A DNA stretch of 25,175 nucleotides from a virus. Positions within the stretch are counted from its first letter, which is position 1, and each line of letters begins with the position of its first letter. Positions 6,655 to 15,225 of this stretch are shown here, piece after piece. The translations under genes and the position numbers were made by a program. The notes under the pieces were generated by a model, which worked only from the letters and a program-made list of their open reading frames with translations, was not told the origin of the DNA and ran no database searches. The stretch is from positions 1-25,175 of the IMG/VR virus record IMGVR_UViG_3300030098_002925; one strand, 5' to 3'.

Positions 6655-7083
6655 ATGTCACCAATCCAGCAAGCCAAGAAAAGCCATGAAGAAGATAGCA
6701 TCACATCGTTTGAACAAGACTTGGTCTGGCACTTGTACAACGCCTATGTCTGGTCAGGCGACGACGCATTCATCATGGGCCGACCAATGCCGCGCTCCAA
6801 GGTTGAGTCAGAGGCAGCTACAACAACCACATATCCACTGGAAAAATGTGACACTTGGTTCGTCTGGCGTGGGGCTGGGGAAGGTGCGCTTGCGAGATTT
6901 TTGGAGGTCGCGCCATTCAAACTGCCGTATGTGGCATGGCATCGTAGAGGCGATCAGTTAAGAATTTACAAATGGAGAACTTACGAAAGAAAGGTAAAAA
7001 AATATGGGATCAAAAAAGAAAGTAAGAGCAACTACCAGAAACTACGGGCAGGAGACACGCGACACGCTTCAAGCTCAAATTGA
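6655..7083 (+). CDS. Hypothetical protein, possible internal virion protein A-like (142 aa)
   Basis: The ORF starts at ATG 6655, one base after the previous stop, and its last 80 bases overlap the next gene. Residues 15-55 are helical (FEQDLVWHLYNAYVWSGDDA). The core has alternating strands: CDTWFVWRGAGEGALARFLE, then PYVAWHRRGDQLRIYKW. This layout resembles a small conserved podophage protein in the position of T7 gp13, some of which are related to GNAT acyltransferases, but no acetyl-CoA loop can be identified. The last 25 residues (SKSNYQKLRAGDTRHASSSN) lie in the overlap and look unconstrained. Virion assembly is inferred from position. Confidence 0.55.
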   Translation: MSPIQQAKKSHEEDSITSFEQDLVWHLYNAYVWSGDDAFIMGRPMPRSKVESEAATTTTYPLEKCDTWFVWRGAGEGALARFLEVAPFKLPYVAWHRRGDQLRIYKWRTYERKVKKYGIKKESKSNYQKLRAGDTRHASSSN

Positions 7084-8020
7084 TTTAGCTCCAGATTTAT
7101 ACGCAGCCGAGGCGGAGTTCCGTCCGATGTATAGCCAACTGGATGTGGACATAGCAAAATCCACGACTCCACAACTGTTGGATTTATACGAGACGACCCA
7201 AGGGAGGTTGGGCGAGATGGATAGACGTAATATGGCCGCGCAACGGGAGAGCGACATTGAGGCTATTGAGCGACTTGGTGGACGAGCGAGAGCCGCGCTG
7301 GATGCAGCAAATCCAGAACAGGCCGCGCTACTAGCCGAACTAAACCGACAGGCCCAAGAAGACCTAGCCGCTGGAGGCAACCTCTCTGCATTTGAACGCC
7401 GAGAAATCCAGCAATCAGCACGGGCTGGACAAGCCGCTCGCGGACTAGGGTACGGATTGGGAGATGCCGCGATTGAAAGTTTGGCCCAAATGCAAGGCGC
7501 GTCCGCACGACGCCGCGAACGTCAAGGATTCGCCCAGTCAATGGTTGGACTCAACAAAGCAACTGGAGCCGACCCATTCATGGCAATTCTAGGACGTCCG
7601 AGTTCCATGTCTCCAGCGATGGCAGGAGGCGTGGTTGGGCAAGCAAAAGGTTTCAACGCTGGACAGATGTTTAGTCCAGAATCCGCATACGCACAAAACA
7701 TTTACGCTGGAAACCAGCAACAACAACTAGCCGCACGAACCGCGAACGCATCAAACCGATCCGCCATGTTTGGTGGAGTGATGAAGGGTCTAGGTTCTAT
7801 TGGAGCGTCGATGTTCGCAGGATGTTGGGTAGCGCGTGAGGTGTTTGGTGTGGCAAATCCAAAGTGGATTGAGTTCTTTTATTGGAAAGAAGTTCAAGGG
7901 CCAAAGTGGTTCAAGAACCTATACAACCGCTATGGCGAATGGTTCGCTAGATTTATCAGCAACAAACCAAAACTAAAAAACATTGTTAAGCGTTGGATGG
8001 AGGACAGATTAAATGGCTAA
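7004..8020 (+). CDS. Internal virion protein (gp14-like position, 338 aa)
   Basis: The start is ATG 7004, supported by an AAAGG upstream and by the N-terminus (RNYGQETRDTLQAQIDLAPD, then LYAAEAEFRPMY), a conserved opening of podophage internal or ejection proteins. The middle is helical and Ala/Gln/Arg-rich with DLAAGGNLSAFERREIQQSA and ARAGQAARGLGYG, again typical. The C-terminal 65 residues hold the recognisable CWVAREVFGVANPKW motif followed by WFKNLYNRYGEWFARFISNK, seen at the ends of many podophage and prophage tail-associated proteins. A Gly/Ala-rich hydrophobic stretch just before it (MKGLGSIGASMFAG) may insert in membranes. The gene is placed with two other ejection-type proteins; a role in the DNA-translocation channel is inferred. 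Confidence 0.7.
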   Translation: MGSKKKVRATTRNYGQETRDTLQAQIDLAPDLYAAEAEFRPMYSQLDVDIAKSTTPQLLDLYETTQGRLGEMDRRNMAAQRESDIEAIERLGGRARAALDAANPEQAALLAELNRQAQEDLAAGGNLSAFERREIQQSARAGQAARGLGYGLGDAAIESLAQMQGASARRRERQGFAQSMVGLNKATGADPFMAILGRPSSMSPAMAGGVVGQAKGFNAGQMFSPESAYAQNIYAGNQQQQLAARTANASNRSAMFGGVMKGLGSIGASMFAGCWVAREVFGVANPKWIEFFYWKEVQGPKWFKNLYNRYGEWFARFISNKPKLKNIVKRWMEDRLNG

Positions 8021-9230
8021 CTATTTTTCACAGTATCAAGGGGGAGGCCCAGCCGCGTTGCCGCCGGGTTATATGCAAGCCGCTACTGCACCGGGTAGGT
8101 ATTTGGCGGAAGGACTAGCGAAGTTCGCTGACGACATTGGCACTGGCATAAAAGAACGCCGGGCCAAGCAGGAAGAACGAGCAATGCTGGAACAAATGGT
8201 TGAAGGCGAATACGGAGGACAACTGGAAAACGTAGATGCCAGCGGTCAACCAACTCCAGAAGCCGTTGAGTTCTTAACGAAGTTTGGCGAGAACGTGCGA
8301 GACACCAGCGACATGAGTGTTGGTCAGTTGAAAGGACTGGTTCAGACAATGCAGAACACTCGCAACCAAATGCAGAAGGATAAGGAGTTTGCGTTGCAGG
8401 AACGATTAGTTACTCTCGAAGAAGAAAAACAAGTTTCTGATATTGCGCTTGCTGGTAAAGGAGATGCTCGTGCTGAAAAAAAGCAAACGTCTGACATATT
8501 GCTTGCCCGTAACGCAGACAAACGTGCCGAAGAAATGCTAACGATAGAAAAAAACAAACGAGTAGATGCGGTAGCAAAAGAAAAGCGCGAAGATAAATCA
8601 AGAACCGAGACTCAAGCTGGACTTCGAGAAATGTTCAAAGGCGACACTAGCGATTTTGGAAAACAAGTATCCACAGCACTAGAAGGAGACTTCGATCCAG
8701 AAATCATGCGACCGTGGTTAGATTCAAAAATAAAAGCGGAAGCAGCAAGGATTACCAAAGACGAACTTGGGGAACCAAAACTCCACGACTTCGCTGGACA
8801 TAAAGTTCTTACATACGGAAACACCATCATAAAGCTGGACAACATTGATGGTAAATGGCGAATGCAACCGGACAAGCTGGAGCAACTTAAAGTTCGTATG
8901 AACGAAGCAATCGCTAAAGTGATGAGTGAACTACCATATAAAATGGAAGTTTCCAGATTTGATCCAGAATCACACAACTACGATCCAGAAGCCAAAAAAG
9001 GCCCGATCCAAACGCAAGTTGACCGTATGCTTGAAGCCATAAAAAACTTGGACAGGGACTACAAACCAGACGCACAAACTAAAAGTTCAACACCTTCAAC
9101 GGACACAACTCCACAGACAGCCCCAACATCCGGATCGCGGGTTGTGCTTATCGCCCCGGATGGAACGCAGATAACTGTTCCAGAACATCAAAAAGAACAA
9201 GCTCTCAGTAAGGGCTATAAATTGCCGTAG
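8013..9230 (+). CDS. Coiled-coil internal virion protein (405 aa)
   Basis: ATG 8013 overlaps the previous gene by 8 bases. The N-terminus (ANYFSQYQGGGPAALPPGYM, then ...YLAEGLAKFADDIGTGIKER) is typical of phage structural proteins that open with a Gly/Pro-rich arm followed by a helix. From about residue 45 to 215 the protein is strongly charged and coiled-coil-like, with a tandem ~18-residue repeat (KQVSDIALAGKGDARAEK / KQTSDILLARNADKRAEE). The C-terminus is a Ser/Thr/Pro linker followed by VVLIAPDGTQITVPEHQKEQ and ALSKGYKLP, a short module often found at the end of phage virion proteins. There is no enzyme motif. Position and structure suggest an ejected or core protein comparable in place to T7 gp15. 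Confidence 0.6.
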   Translation: MANYFSQYQGGGPAALPPGYMQAATAPGRYLAEGLAKFADDIGTGIKERRAKQEERAMLEQMVEGEYGGQLENVDASGQPTPEAVEFLTKFGENVRDTSDMSVGQLKGLVQTMQNTRNQMQKDKEFALQERLVTLEEEKQVSDIALAGKGDARAEKKQTSDILLARNADKRAEEMLTIEKNKRVDAVAKEKREDKSRTETQAGLREMFKGDTSDFGKQVSTALEGDFDPEIMRPWLDSKIKAEAARITKDELGEPKLHDFAGHKVLTYGNTIIKLDNIDGKWRMQPDKLEQLKVRMNEAIAKVMSELPYKMEVSRFDPESHNYDPEAKKGPIQTQVDRMLEAIKNLDRDYKPDAQTKSSTPSTDTTPQTAPTSGSRVVLIAPDGTQITVPEHQKEQALSKGYKLP

Positions 9231-9238
9231 CAAACGAC

Positions 9239-12200
9239 ATGGCAGAAGAACTAGACATTCAGCCAGTAGAAGAACTGGATATACAGCCGGTTGGAGAACT
9301 AGATGTTCAGCCGGTTGAAGAACTAGACATTCAGCCGGTTGGAGAACTAGATGTTCAACCAGTAGACGACACGCCTCCAGATTTCAACTCCATGTCAATG
9401 GAGGAAAAAGTGCAGCAGTATGGCGCGTGGAAATCTGCGCCGCCACCATCCAAGTGGAACGAGTTCAAGTATTGGTTTAGGACTAAATTCACTCCGTTTA
9501 TTGGCCCGTCTGAAGAACAAAAAATGCGGGAGGCCAAACCTCACTGGATTAAACACGATCCAATCACGGGGCAGGAAATGATTGAGTGGAAACCCAACGC
9601 GCCAAAGATTGTGCGCCAAGGAGCATTCAACACCCCTCTCATTGATTATTTAGACGAGAATTTTGGGTTTGATTCCAAAGACATACAAGAATTTGGGGTT
9701 CCAGAAGAATGGGCTAAGGGGATAGCCGGGGTACAGAAGGGCTATTTGCAGGGAATGGAACAACTCTCCAATCCAATTCTTGCTGCTGCCGCTGGTGTTT
9801 CTGCGGCTTCTGCCGTGGCTGGGCGAGTGTTGTCTGCTGGATTTGGAGTACACATGGCTTCCAGTGTTCCAGACATCCTTGAAACTTTTGAACAAGCTGT
9901 CGAAGCTGGGGATACTGAAACTGCGGCGGAAGCATTAACTGGTTTTGGTTTAACAACTTTATTTGCGGCGAAGGCAACTCAACACGCCTTTGGCAAAAAC
10001 TTGGCAATCCAATCGCCCGCCGCACGACGACTTTTAACTAACAGAATCACAACCGAGTACACTGGCCCACAACTCCGCGCAATTTACAATCGCGTAAACC
10101 GGGGAGAAGGCACACCGGCAGAAGCCGAAATGGTGCGCTTCATCAACGGAGAAATGCAGTCTCCCGGCCAACTACTTAAAAAAGGCGCGACAACTAAACT
10201 CACAAAAACAACTTCTAAAATTCAAAACAACTTTTTCAAACGCTACATGGGTTTGGAAGATGTGAAGGTTCCAATAGCCAGACGACAGATTGCCGAGAAG
10301 GCTGGAACTAAAGACCCAGTAGAGGCTCCAGAAGTTGTTGGCAAATACATGAAGCCAGAAGGAGTCCCAATTCCAATGTCAGTGGAAACTGCTATGGGGA
10401 TTCCTAAAGGTGCGAAGACCACAGTTGTCCCACCTAAAGTTGAAGAACCAGACTTTTTTGGCAAAGCAATCGGCAAGGCAAAAGACATTTATCGTAAATG
10501 GTTTACCTCTAAAGGGCGGCTTCAATTTACCGACCCAACCAGCGGCCTAACTGTAAATGTTCATGGCGGAAAAAGCAGAATGGAAGGGCGCACTCTGGCA
10601 GAACTTAAAAAGCTAGATCACATAAGCGCAGCACTTCGTCGTGCTGAGAAATCCAGTTACGACAAAAACAACCCCGCGCCCGAAAACCTCCGCGAAATGA
10701 TGAATGACTTTTTGGCTGGAGGTAAGGTTAATCTACCAAAACCAATCGTCAAACAACTCGCTAAAATGCGGGTTCACCGAAAGAAACTATCCAAGGAGTT
10801 GCAAGGGCTAGTCACTGGAGAACTCAAGACCACCATTGGCGACAACATGGAGGTGTACCTTCATAGGTCGTATGAGATATTTGATAATCCCGGGTTTGCG
10901 AAAACAATTTTGAAAGGCAAAGACGTTGCTGGTTCGACCTACGAAGTGGCAAAAAACTTTTTAGCCAAACACCGACGCACCGATTTAGAAGCCGAAGCAA
11001 TCAAAGCTGGAATAGAAAAGCCCAACGAAATAAATAACTATGTAGACCGTCGTTTAGCGGGCGAAATGGAAGCGATGCTGGATGTAACAGGCCGGGACAT
11101 TTTTGACGGGCTGGCAACAAACAAACGCATCACTGACATAATTAAAAAGCGGAAGGACATTCCAAAAGAACTGCGGGACATGATGGGGGAATACAAAGAC
11201 CCCTATTTGAACTACGCACGGACTGTTTCCAAAATGGCAGACTTCGTTCAGAAAACAAAATTCTACAATGAGTTGCGTGAAGCTGGACTAAATAGATTTT
11301 TGTTTGAAGAAAAGTTTGAAGGGTTTTCCACCAAGATTGGGGGCGGTGAACGGTTCTCGATTAAAAAAGATGGCAAGCTAGGCAAGAAGATTTCAACAAA
11401 TCCACGGCTTGGCGCAATAGATGGACTCTACACCACGAAAGAATTTGCCGAAGTGTTGACTACGTTAGATGCGCTGCCCCCAATGCAAAACAGAGCCGCT
11501 AGACTTTTTATGGTTCCAACGGCTGGGGCAAACATATCTGCAACAGTTTTGAGTCATGTAACTCAGTTTCGCAACATATACGGGGCTGGAATAATGGGGA
11601 TGGCCAACAATCGGCTTTCTGTAAAAGAAAGTGTGAAAGCCATGCAAACCATGTATCGTGACATATCCAAGAAAACTACGATTGAACAACGCAAAACACT
11701 AGAAAGTTATGCTGAACTTGGCTTGTTAGATCAAGCCGCAGTGCCAACTGAAATGATGGCAGTGTTAAAAGACATTGCCGGAACAAGATACAGTCGATTG
11801 CTGGAAGATTTATCTGCGGGACGAGTTACTAAAGGTGGGCTAAATAAATTAGTACAAGCCGGTAAACTACCTTTTGACATTTACCAAGGCGTGGACGCAG
11901 GGGCGCGAATTGCCAATTTTGAAGTGGAACTAGCCCGGTATTCCAAGGCACTTAAAATTAGTCCGAAAGACCCACAGCTTCGCCAGAGAGTCGCAGACGT
12001 AGTGAAAGACACCTACCCAACATATTCGCAAGTCCCACTTTCAATAAAGGCTTTGCGAAATTTTCCAGCTTTAGGTGTATTTGTTTCTTTTCCAGCCGAA
12101 GTTTTGAGAACAACAAAAAACACTTTCAGAATTGCGAGAGAAGAACTCAGGACTCCAGAGTTGAGAGAAATTGGCGCAAAACGAATGGCATCCTTGGCTG

Positions 12201-13165
12201 CGACAATGCTCGCCCCAACCGCAATGGTGTCTGTAATGAACACAATGAACGGAGTTTCGGACGAAGAAGAAATTGCACTCCGACGTTTTGTTCCGCCTTG
12301 GTCTGCCAACGGCAATTTACAAATGTCCAAGGACAAAGAAGGACACTGGAATTACATCGACTTAAAATACTCTGATCCGTATTCATATTTGAAAGAACCC
12401 CTTATTGCTGCGCTCCGTTCAAAAGAAGAACCAGACGTTCATTTTTACCAAGCATTTGGCACTTTAATTGCCCCCTTCACAGGTGAAAAAATCTTTTTTA
12501 AGCAAGCAAACGAAGCGTACAACAACAAAACAGAATCGGGCCGCAAAATATGGGAAGACACAGATTCAATAGAGGTTAAGAGTCAAAAAATAATGGCGCA
12601 TCTTGGCGAAGCAATACTGCCGGGCAGCGTCAAGTCCGTGAACCGACTTTACAAGGCATCTAAAGGAGAGAAGGGCGACTTCGGCAAAGAATACGATTTA
12701 AGCAACGAAGCCTTTGCACAACTTGGATTCAGAACATCCAAGCTGGACATTCAAAAGTCGTTGGCTATCTACAAACTACCGAAAGCAAAAAGCGACCTTA
12801 ACAGTTACGCTGCCACGTTCAGTCGTGAGATAGGACGACAAGAACTAACAGTGGAGGAACAAAGAGAACTCTACCGCGACGTTAACGACGACCGATTCAA
12901 AAAATGGCAGTCCATCTACCGGGACATTGAAGCCGCGAAAACGCTTGGCGTGAGTGGAATTGGAATTGAATTGGCGTTGCGCGAAAACGGTTTTAACAAG
13001 GATGATCGTGAGGCATTTGAAAATGGAATATTCATTCCGTATAAACCCAGTAACCAAAAGATATTGGAAATCCAGACGAGCGGTATTAACTCAAACTTTG
13101 ATTTCGCTAAACTGATTGACGTTTACACTAAAATGCTTGGGATGCCCCTAATATCCGATGAGTAG
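9239..13165 (+). CDS. Giant internal virion / ejection protein (1308 aa)
   Basis: The start is ATG 9239. Residues 4-43 are five tandem copies of an 8-residue acidic unit (ELDIQPVE/G, ELDVQPVE/G/D). A Pro/Trp-rich region follows, then a Gly/Ala hydrophobic stretch at about 175-245 (LAAAAGVSAASAVAGRVLSA, GFGLTTLFAAKA) that could insert in membranes. Long helical regions continue to the end, with further hydrophobic parts near residues 755-790 and 985-1010. No lysozyme or protease catalytic motif was found by eye. Size, position as last gene of the virion block and membrane-active character match T7 gp16-type ejection proteins, which enter the host envelope and help pull in DNA. Large polyvalent phage proteins of similar size are the alternative. 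Confidence 0.65.
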   Translation: MAEELDIQPVEELDIQPVGELDVQPVEELDIQPVGELDVQPVDDTPPDFNSMSMEEKVQQYGAWKSAPPPSKWNEFKYWFRTKFTPFIGPSEEQKMREAKPHWIKHDPITGQEMIEWKPNAPKIVRQGAFNTPLIDYLDENFGFDSKDIQEFGVPEEWAKGIAGVQKGYLQGMEQLSNPILAAAAGVSAASAVAGRVLSAGFGVHMASSVPDILETFEQAVEAGDTETAAEALTGFGLTTLFAAKATQHAFGKNLAIQSPAARRLLTNRITTEYTGPQLRAIYNRVNRGEGTPAEAEMVRFINGEMQSPGQLLKKGATTKLTKTTSKIQNNFFKRYMGLEDVKVPIARRQIAEKAGTKDPVEAPEVVGKYMKPEGVPIPMSVETAMGIPKGAKTTVVPPKVEEPDFFGKAIGKAKDIYRKWFTSKGRLQFTDPTSGLTVNVHGGKSRMEGRTLAELKKLDHISAALRRAEKSSYDKNNPAPENLREMMNDFLAGGKVNLPKPIVKQLAKMRVHRKKLSKELQGLVTGELKTTIGDNMEVYLHRSYEIFDNPGFAKTILKGKDVAGSTYEVAKNFLAKHRRTDLEAEAIKAGIEKPNEINNYVDRRLAGEMEAMLDVTGRDIFDGLATNKRITDIIKKRKDIPKELRDMMGEYKDPYLNYARTVSKMADFVQKTKFYNELREAGLNRFLFEEKFEGFSTKIGGGERFSIKKDGKLGKKISTNPRLGAIDGLYTTKEFAEVLTTLDALPPMQNRAARLFMVPTAGANISATVLSHVTQFRNIYGAGIMGMANNRLSVKESVKAMQTMYRDISKKTTIEQRKTLESYAELGLLDQAAVPTEMMAVLKDIAGTRYSRLLEDLSAGRVTKGGLNKLVQAGKLPFDIYQGVDAGARIANFEVELARYSKALKISPKDPQLRQRVADVVKDTYPTYSQVPLSIKALRNFPALGVFVSFPAEVLRTTKNTFRIAREELRTPELREIGAKRMASLAATMLAPTAMVSVMNTMNGVSDEEEIALRRFVPPWSANGNLQMSKDKEGHWNYIDLKYSDPYSYLKEPLIAALRSKEEPDVHFYQAFGTLIAPFTGEKIFFKQANEAYNNKTESGRKIWEDTDSIEVKSQKIMAHLGEAILPGSVKSVNRLYKASKGEKGDFGKEYDLSNEAFAQLGFRTSKLDIQKSLAIYKLPKAKSDLNSYAATFSREIGRQELTVEEQRELYRDVNDDRFKKWQSIYRDIEAAKTLGVSGIGIELALRENGFNKDDREAFENGIFIPYKPSNQKILEIQTSGINSNFDFAKLIDVYTKMLGMPLISDE
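9248..9367 (+). repeat. Five tandem 24-bp repeats at the start of the ejection protein gene
   Basis: Units begin with GAACTAGA or GAACTGGA at 9248, 9272, 9296, 9320 and 9344. Units 1 and 4 (ELDIQPV) and units 3 and 5 (ELDVQPV) are most alike, which suggests duplication of a two-unit block. Synonymous changes (CCAGTA versus CCGGTT) show that the peptide is kept while the DNA has diverged. Confidence 0.9.
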
Positions 13166-13572
13166 TGGAACACGCCGTCATCATAGGTGGCGTGGGGGAG
13201 CGGCTGGTTGAAGCCGAACTTCTCAAACAAGGGTTCGTGGTAGCCACTCCCAGCGTGGACATAGATGGGTACGATATGCTGGTGGAATGTGGGCCAAACT
13301 ACTTCCACAAACTCCAGATAAAAACCTCAAAACTTCCAGCACTGGAAAACAACAAACCCACTGGATATAGGTTTACAACTTTTTCCAGCCGCGCTGCCGA
13401 TTTCTGTATATTTGTCTGCCTGTTGCACAACGCATTTTACATCATGCCAATGTCCAAAGTCGGGTCTGGAGTCAAGGTTGCGGGCGATGGGAGCGGTCAT
13501 TCCAAGCATGAAAAATATTTTTCTGCATGGCACATTTTGAAGGAAAATCCGCACGAAAAAACCGTGGCGTAA
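13165..13572 (+). CDS. PD-(D/E)XK nuclease-like protein (135 aa)
   Basis: The start is GTG 13165, overlapping the TAG of the ejection gene. The fold signature is readable: GGVGERLVEAELLKQGF (helix with Glu12 and Glu17), then VDIDGYDMLVE with Asp37, then KLQIKTS with Gln51 and Lys53, giving D-X(13)-QXK. This matches the small PD-(D/E)XK family that includes group I intron-type endonucleases and Holliday-junction-resolvase-like proteins. The remaining part has beta strands (YRFTTFSSRAADFCIFVCLL) and a helical end. It sits between the virion operon and the attP/integrase module, a place where phages carry accessory genes. It could act in recombination, host DNA breakdown or homing; substrate unknown. 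Confidence 0.7.
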   Translation: MEHAVIIGGVGERLVEAELLKQGFVVATPSVDIDGYDMLVECGPNYFHKLQIKTSKLPALENNKPTGYRFTTFSSRAADFCIFVCLLHNAFYIMPMSKVGSGVKVAGDGSGHSKHEKYFSAWHILKENPHEKTVA

Positions 13573-13589
13573 GTCGTTGGTACTGAGGC

Positions 13590-13656
13590 GTGTAGCATGG
13601 TAGCACAGCGGTCTTTGACACCGTTAGTTCTGGTTCGAGTCCAGGCGGGACAACCA
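13590..13656 (+). other. attP-like site: tRNA-Gln(TTG) lacking its 5' acceptor strand
   Basis: The sequence folds as a tRNA from position 10 onward: D-stem GTGT/GCAC (13590-13593/13603-13606) with loop AGCATGGTA; anticodon stem GCGGT/ACCGT with loop CTTTGAC (13613-13619) and anticodon TTG for Gln; a T-arm with loop TTCGAGT (13634-13640); a 3' acceptor strand CGGGACA, discriminator A and encoded CCA (13654-13656). The matching 5' acceptor strand TGTCCCG is absent; TACTGAG stands there instead. An incomplete tRNA 3' portion 55 bp before an integrase gene is the hallmark of a phage attP that restores the host tRNA on integration. With phage genes on both sides, this would be the unintegrated form. 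A degenerate phage tRNA is the alternative. Confidence 0.8.
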
Positions 13657-13711
13657 CCTTCTAAAAGTTTTTTGTTGATTTACTCAGCAACCGAGTGCAT
13701 TTTCTCTGGCG

Positions 13712-14977
13712 ATGGCACACTCCGCTACGCACGACGATGGTACACTCTGGGTTCATCGAGAACAATCTGACTCCCAAAATCTGGATGACATTGCGGTTTT
13801 CCGAGACGATTACCGCGAAGAAAATACGCCCTATTATTATCGTGACGGTGAAAAACTTCGCTTCACCCACCGAGGCCGACACTACTCTCTGTATCAGCAA
13901 AAACTGGCTGGCCCATATTATGTGAAAATCCAGCGGAATGGATTTCGGAAACAAACCTCCACGCAAACAAACGAACCCGAACACGCCGTGCGGATTGCGG
14001 TGGATTTGATTGACCAATTCCTTTACGACGCCCCACGGCAAATGTCTACGGAGCCGAGGTCGTTTGCCAAACTAGGTACGCTCACAAAAACCTACTACAC
14101 CATTGGCCTCAAGCACGGGCTGAAGGAGAAGACCCTCTTGGACAACATCGCCGCACTAAAACGCATTGTCGGTAAACGCTCTGGATTTCCCACGACTCCA
14201 GTGAGTCATCTTTGCGGCAAGGTGATCCGCGATTTTTACGATGCCGAGATGGAACAAGTGTTGGGGCAGGGTGAGGAAGCGCGACAGAAGGCATTGCGCG
14301 GAATTAAACAGGCACTATCCAAGGCGCGGTCAATTTTCAAAACATCCTACCTCCACCGCTACGAGGATGTTGGATTGTATGTGGGAGACATTGAGCCGTT
14401 TTTGAAAGAGCCAGTGGAAGCTCCAGTCGTTTACGAACATGAGCCGGTGGATACGAAAATCATTGAAGGGCTGGAGGCCAAGCTCAAGGCGAACAAGGAG
14501 GCCCGGCCAGAATTTTGGGCGGCATATTTGTTGGCGAAAGCCACGTTGCGCCGGGGCGAAATCAACCGAGCCAAATGGGACTGGATAGATCACACGGACG
14601 GCAAGAACCCTGTCATTAAAATTTCAGCCGATCAAAAAGGCAAGCGACCCACAACCACCCCCATTGATCCAGAAGTTTTTAAAGAACTCCAGTGGTGGTG
14701 GAAAGTCACGGGCGACAAGGAGTACATCATTCCAGAAAATGGTTTCCCATCTGCGCGAGCCGGTAAGACGTTGATGGAACTGGACAACTGGTTTCGCCAA
14801 AATGGATTGGACACCGACCACACGTTCCACGAACTCCGCGCCCACACACTTCACCTAGTGCGAGAGAAATATGGAGAGGAAGTAGCGAGGCGGGTCGCAC
14901 GGCACAAGTCGGTGACAACCACGGTTCGCCACTATGCTGGTGAGAAAAAATTACCCGAAAAATTTTCCATAAAATAA
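13712..14977 (+). CDS. int: Tyrosine-type site-specific integrase (421 aa)
   Basis: The C-terminal half holds the tyrosine recombinase catalytic set: Arg280 in ATLRRGEI, Lys309 (or 311) in SADQKGKRP, His373 and Arg376 in HELR, His398 in ARHKS and the nucleophile Tyr408 in RHYAG. Residues 110-215 fit the core-binding helical domain (KTYYTIGLKHGLKEKTLLDN). Residues 60-105 (PYYVKIQRNGFRKQTSTQT) look like an arm-type DNA-binding beta domain. The first 50 residues are unusual and acidic, so a later start is possible. It should catalyse integration and, with a directionality factor, excision between the adjacent attP and a host tRNA-Gln gene. The gene has higher GC and different codon choice from the virion genes to its left. 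Confidence 0.95.
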   Translation: MAHSATHDDGTLWVHREQSDSQNLDDIAVFRDDYREENTPYYYRDGEKLRFTHRGRHYSLYQQKLAGPYYVKIQRNGFRKQTSTQTNEPEHAVRIAVDLIDQFLYDAPRQMSTEPRSFAKLGTLTKTYYTIGLKHGLKEKTLLDNIAALKRIVGKRSGFPTTPVSHLCGKVIRDFYDAEMEQVLGQGEEARQKALRGIKQALSKARSIFKTSYLHRYEDVGLYVGDIEPFLKEPVEAPVVYEHEPVDTKIIEGLEAKLKANKEARPEFWAAYLLAKATLRRGEINRAKWDWIDHTDGKNPVIKISADQKGKRPTTTPIDPEVFKELQWWWKVTGDKEYIIPENGFPSARAGKTLMELDNWFRQNGLDTDHTFHELRAHTLHLVREKYGEEVARRVARHKSVTTTVRHYAGEKKLPEKFSIK

Positions 14978-14985
14978 ATGGAAAA
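14963..14985 (-). terminator. AT-rich hairpin across the integrase stop codon
   Basis: TTTTCCAT (14963-14970) and ATGGAAAA (14978-14985) are perfect inverted repeats around a 7-nt loop that contains the integrase TAA. Read on the - strand the stem is followed by five T, like a weak intrinsic terminator; on the + strand it is followed by A. The stem is mostly A-T, so activity is doubtful. Confidence 0.35.
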
Positions 14986-15002
14986 AAAACTTGCAAAAGA
15001 TT

Positions 15003-15018
15003 CGGTGGTGTTCCACCT
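15003..15018. promoter_or_regulatory. Operator-like inverted repeat upstream of the first RHH gene
   Basis: CGGTGGTGTTCCACCT contains GGTG-N6-CACC and lies 34 bp before the ATG at 15052, in the only gap of this module. The same element occurs twice before the second RHH gene (15855 and 15879). This is consistent with a binding site for one or both of the RHH proteins. Confidence 0.55.
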
Positions 15019-15051
15019 TGGGTTTCGCAACCGTGATAGAACACAAACAAT

Positions 15052-15225
15052 ATGCCAAACCAACGCGACCCTGACAAAAAACAGCTACGCGCTTGGATGT
15101 ACTCAAGCGACCTTGATTTTCTTAAACGCAAGGCCGCAGAGTTAAATATGAATGTATCTGAATTAGTGCTTAAACTGACTAACGAACTAAAAAAGGAAAA
15201 CAAAAAGAACAATGGAGGAAAATGA
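15052..15225 (+). CDS. Ribbon-helix-helix regulator 1 (57 aa)
   Basis: This 57-residue protein fits the ribbon-helix-helix fold: a polar N-terminus (MPNQRDPDKK), a DNA-contacting strand KQLRAWMY, helix A SDLDFLKRKAAEL, a turn NMN and helix B VSELVLKLTNELKK, then a Lys/Asn-rich tail. RHH proteins dimerise and bind short inverted repeats, usually as autoregulators, antitoxins or plasmid-copy and lysogeny regulators. It follows the integrase by 74 bp with an operator-like element in between, and its last 14 bases overlap the membrane-protein gene. The ATG is fixed by the upstream stop context; no clear SD is present. Confidence 0.75.
   Translation: MPNQRDPDKKQLRAWMYSSDLDFLKRKAAELNMNVSELVLKLTNELKKENKKNNGGK

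Noticed and set aside
13581-13656. Complete functional tRNA-Gln gene
   Set aside because: The 5' acceptor strand (TACTGAG) pairs poorly with CGGGACA, with four mismatches in seven positions, and T8 is missing. The attP interpretation explains the intact 3' part better.
14991-15039. Sigma-70 type promoter before RHH gene 1
   Set aside because: TTGCAA at 14991 has no -10 element at 16-18 bp spacing; the nearest TGATAG is 37 bp away.
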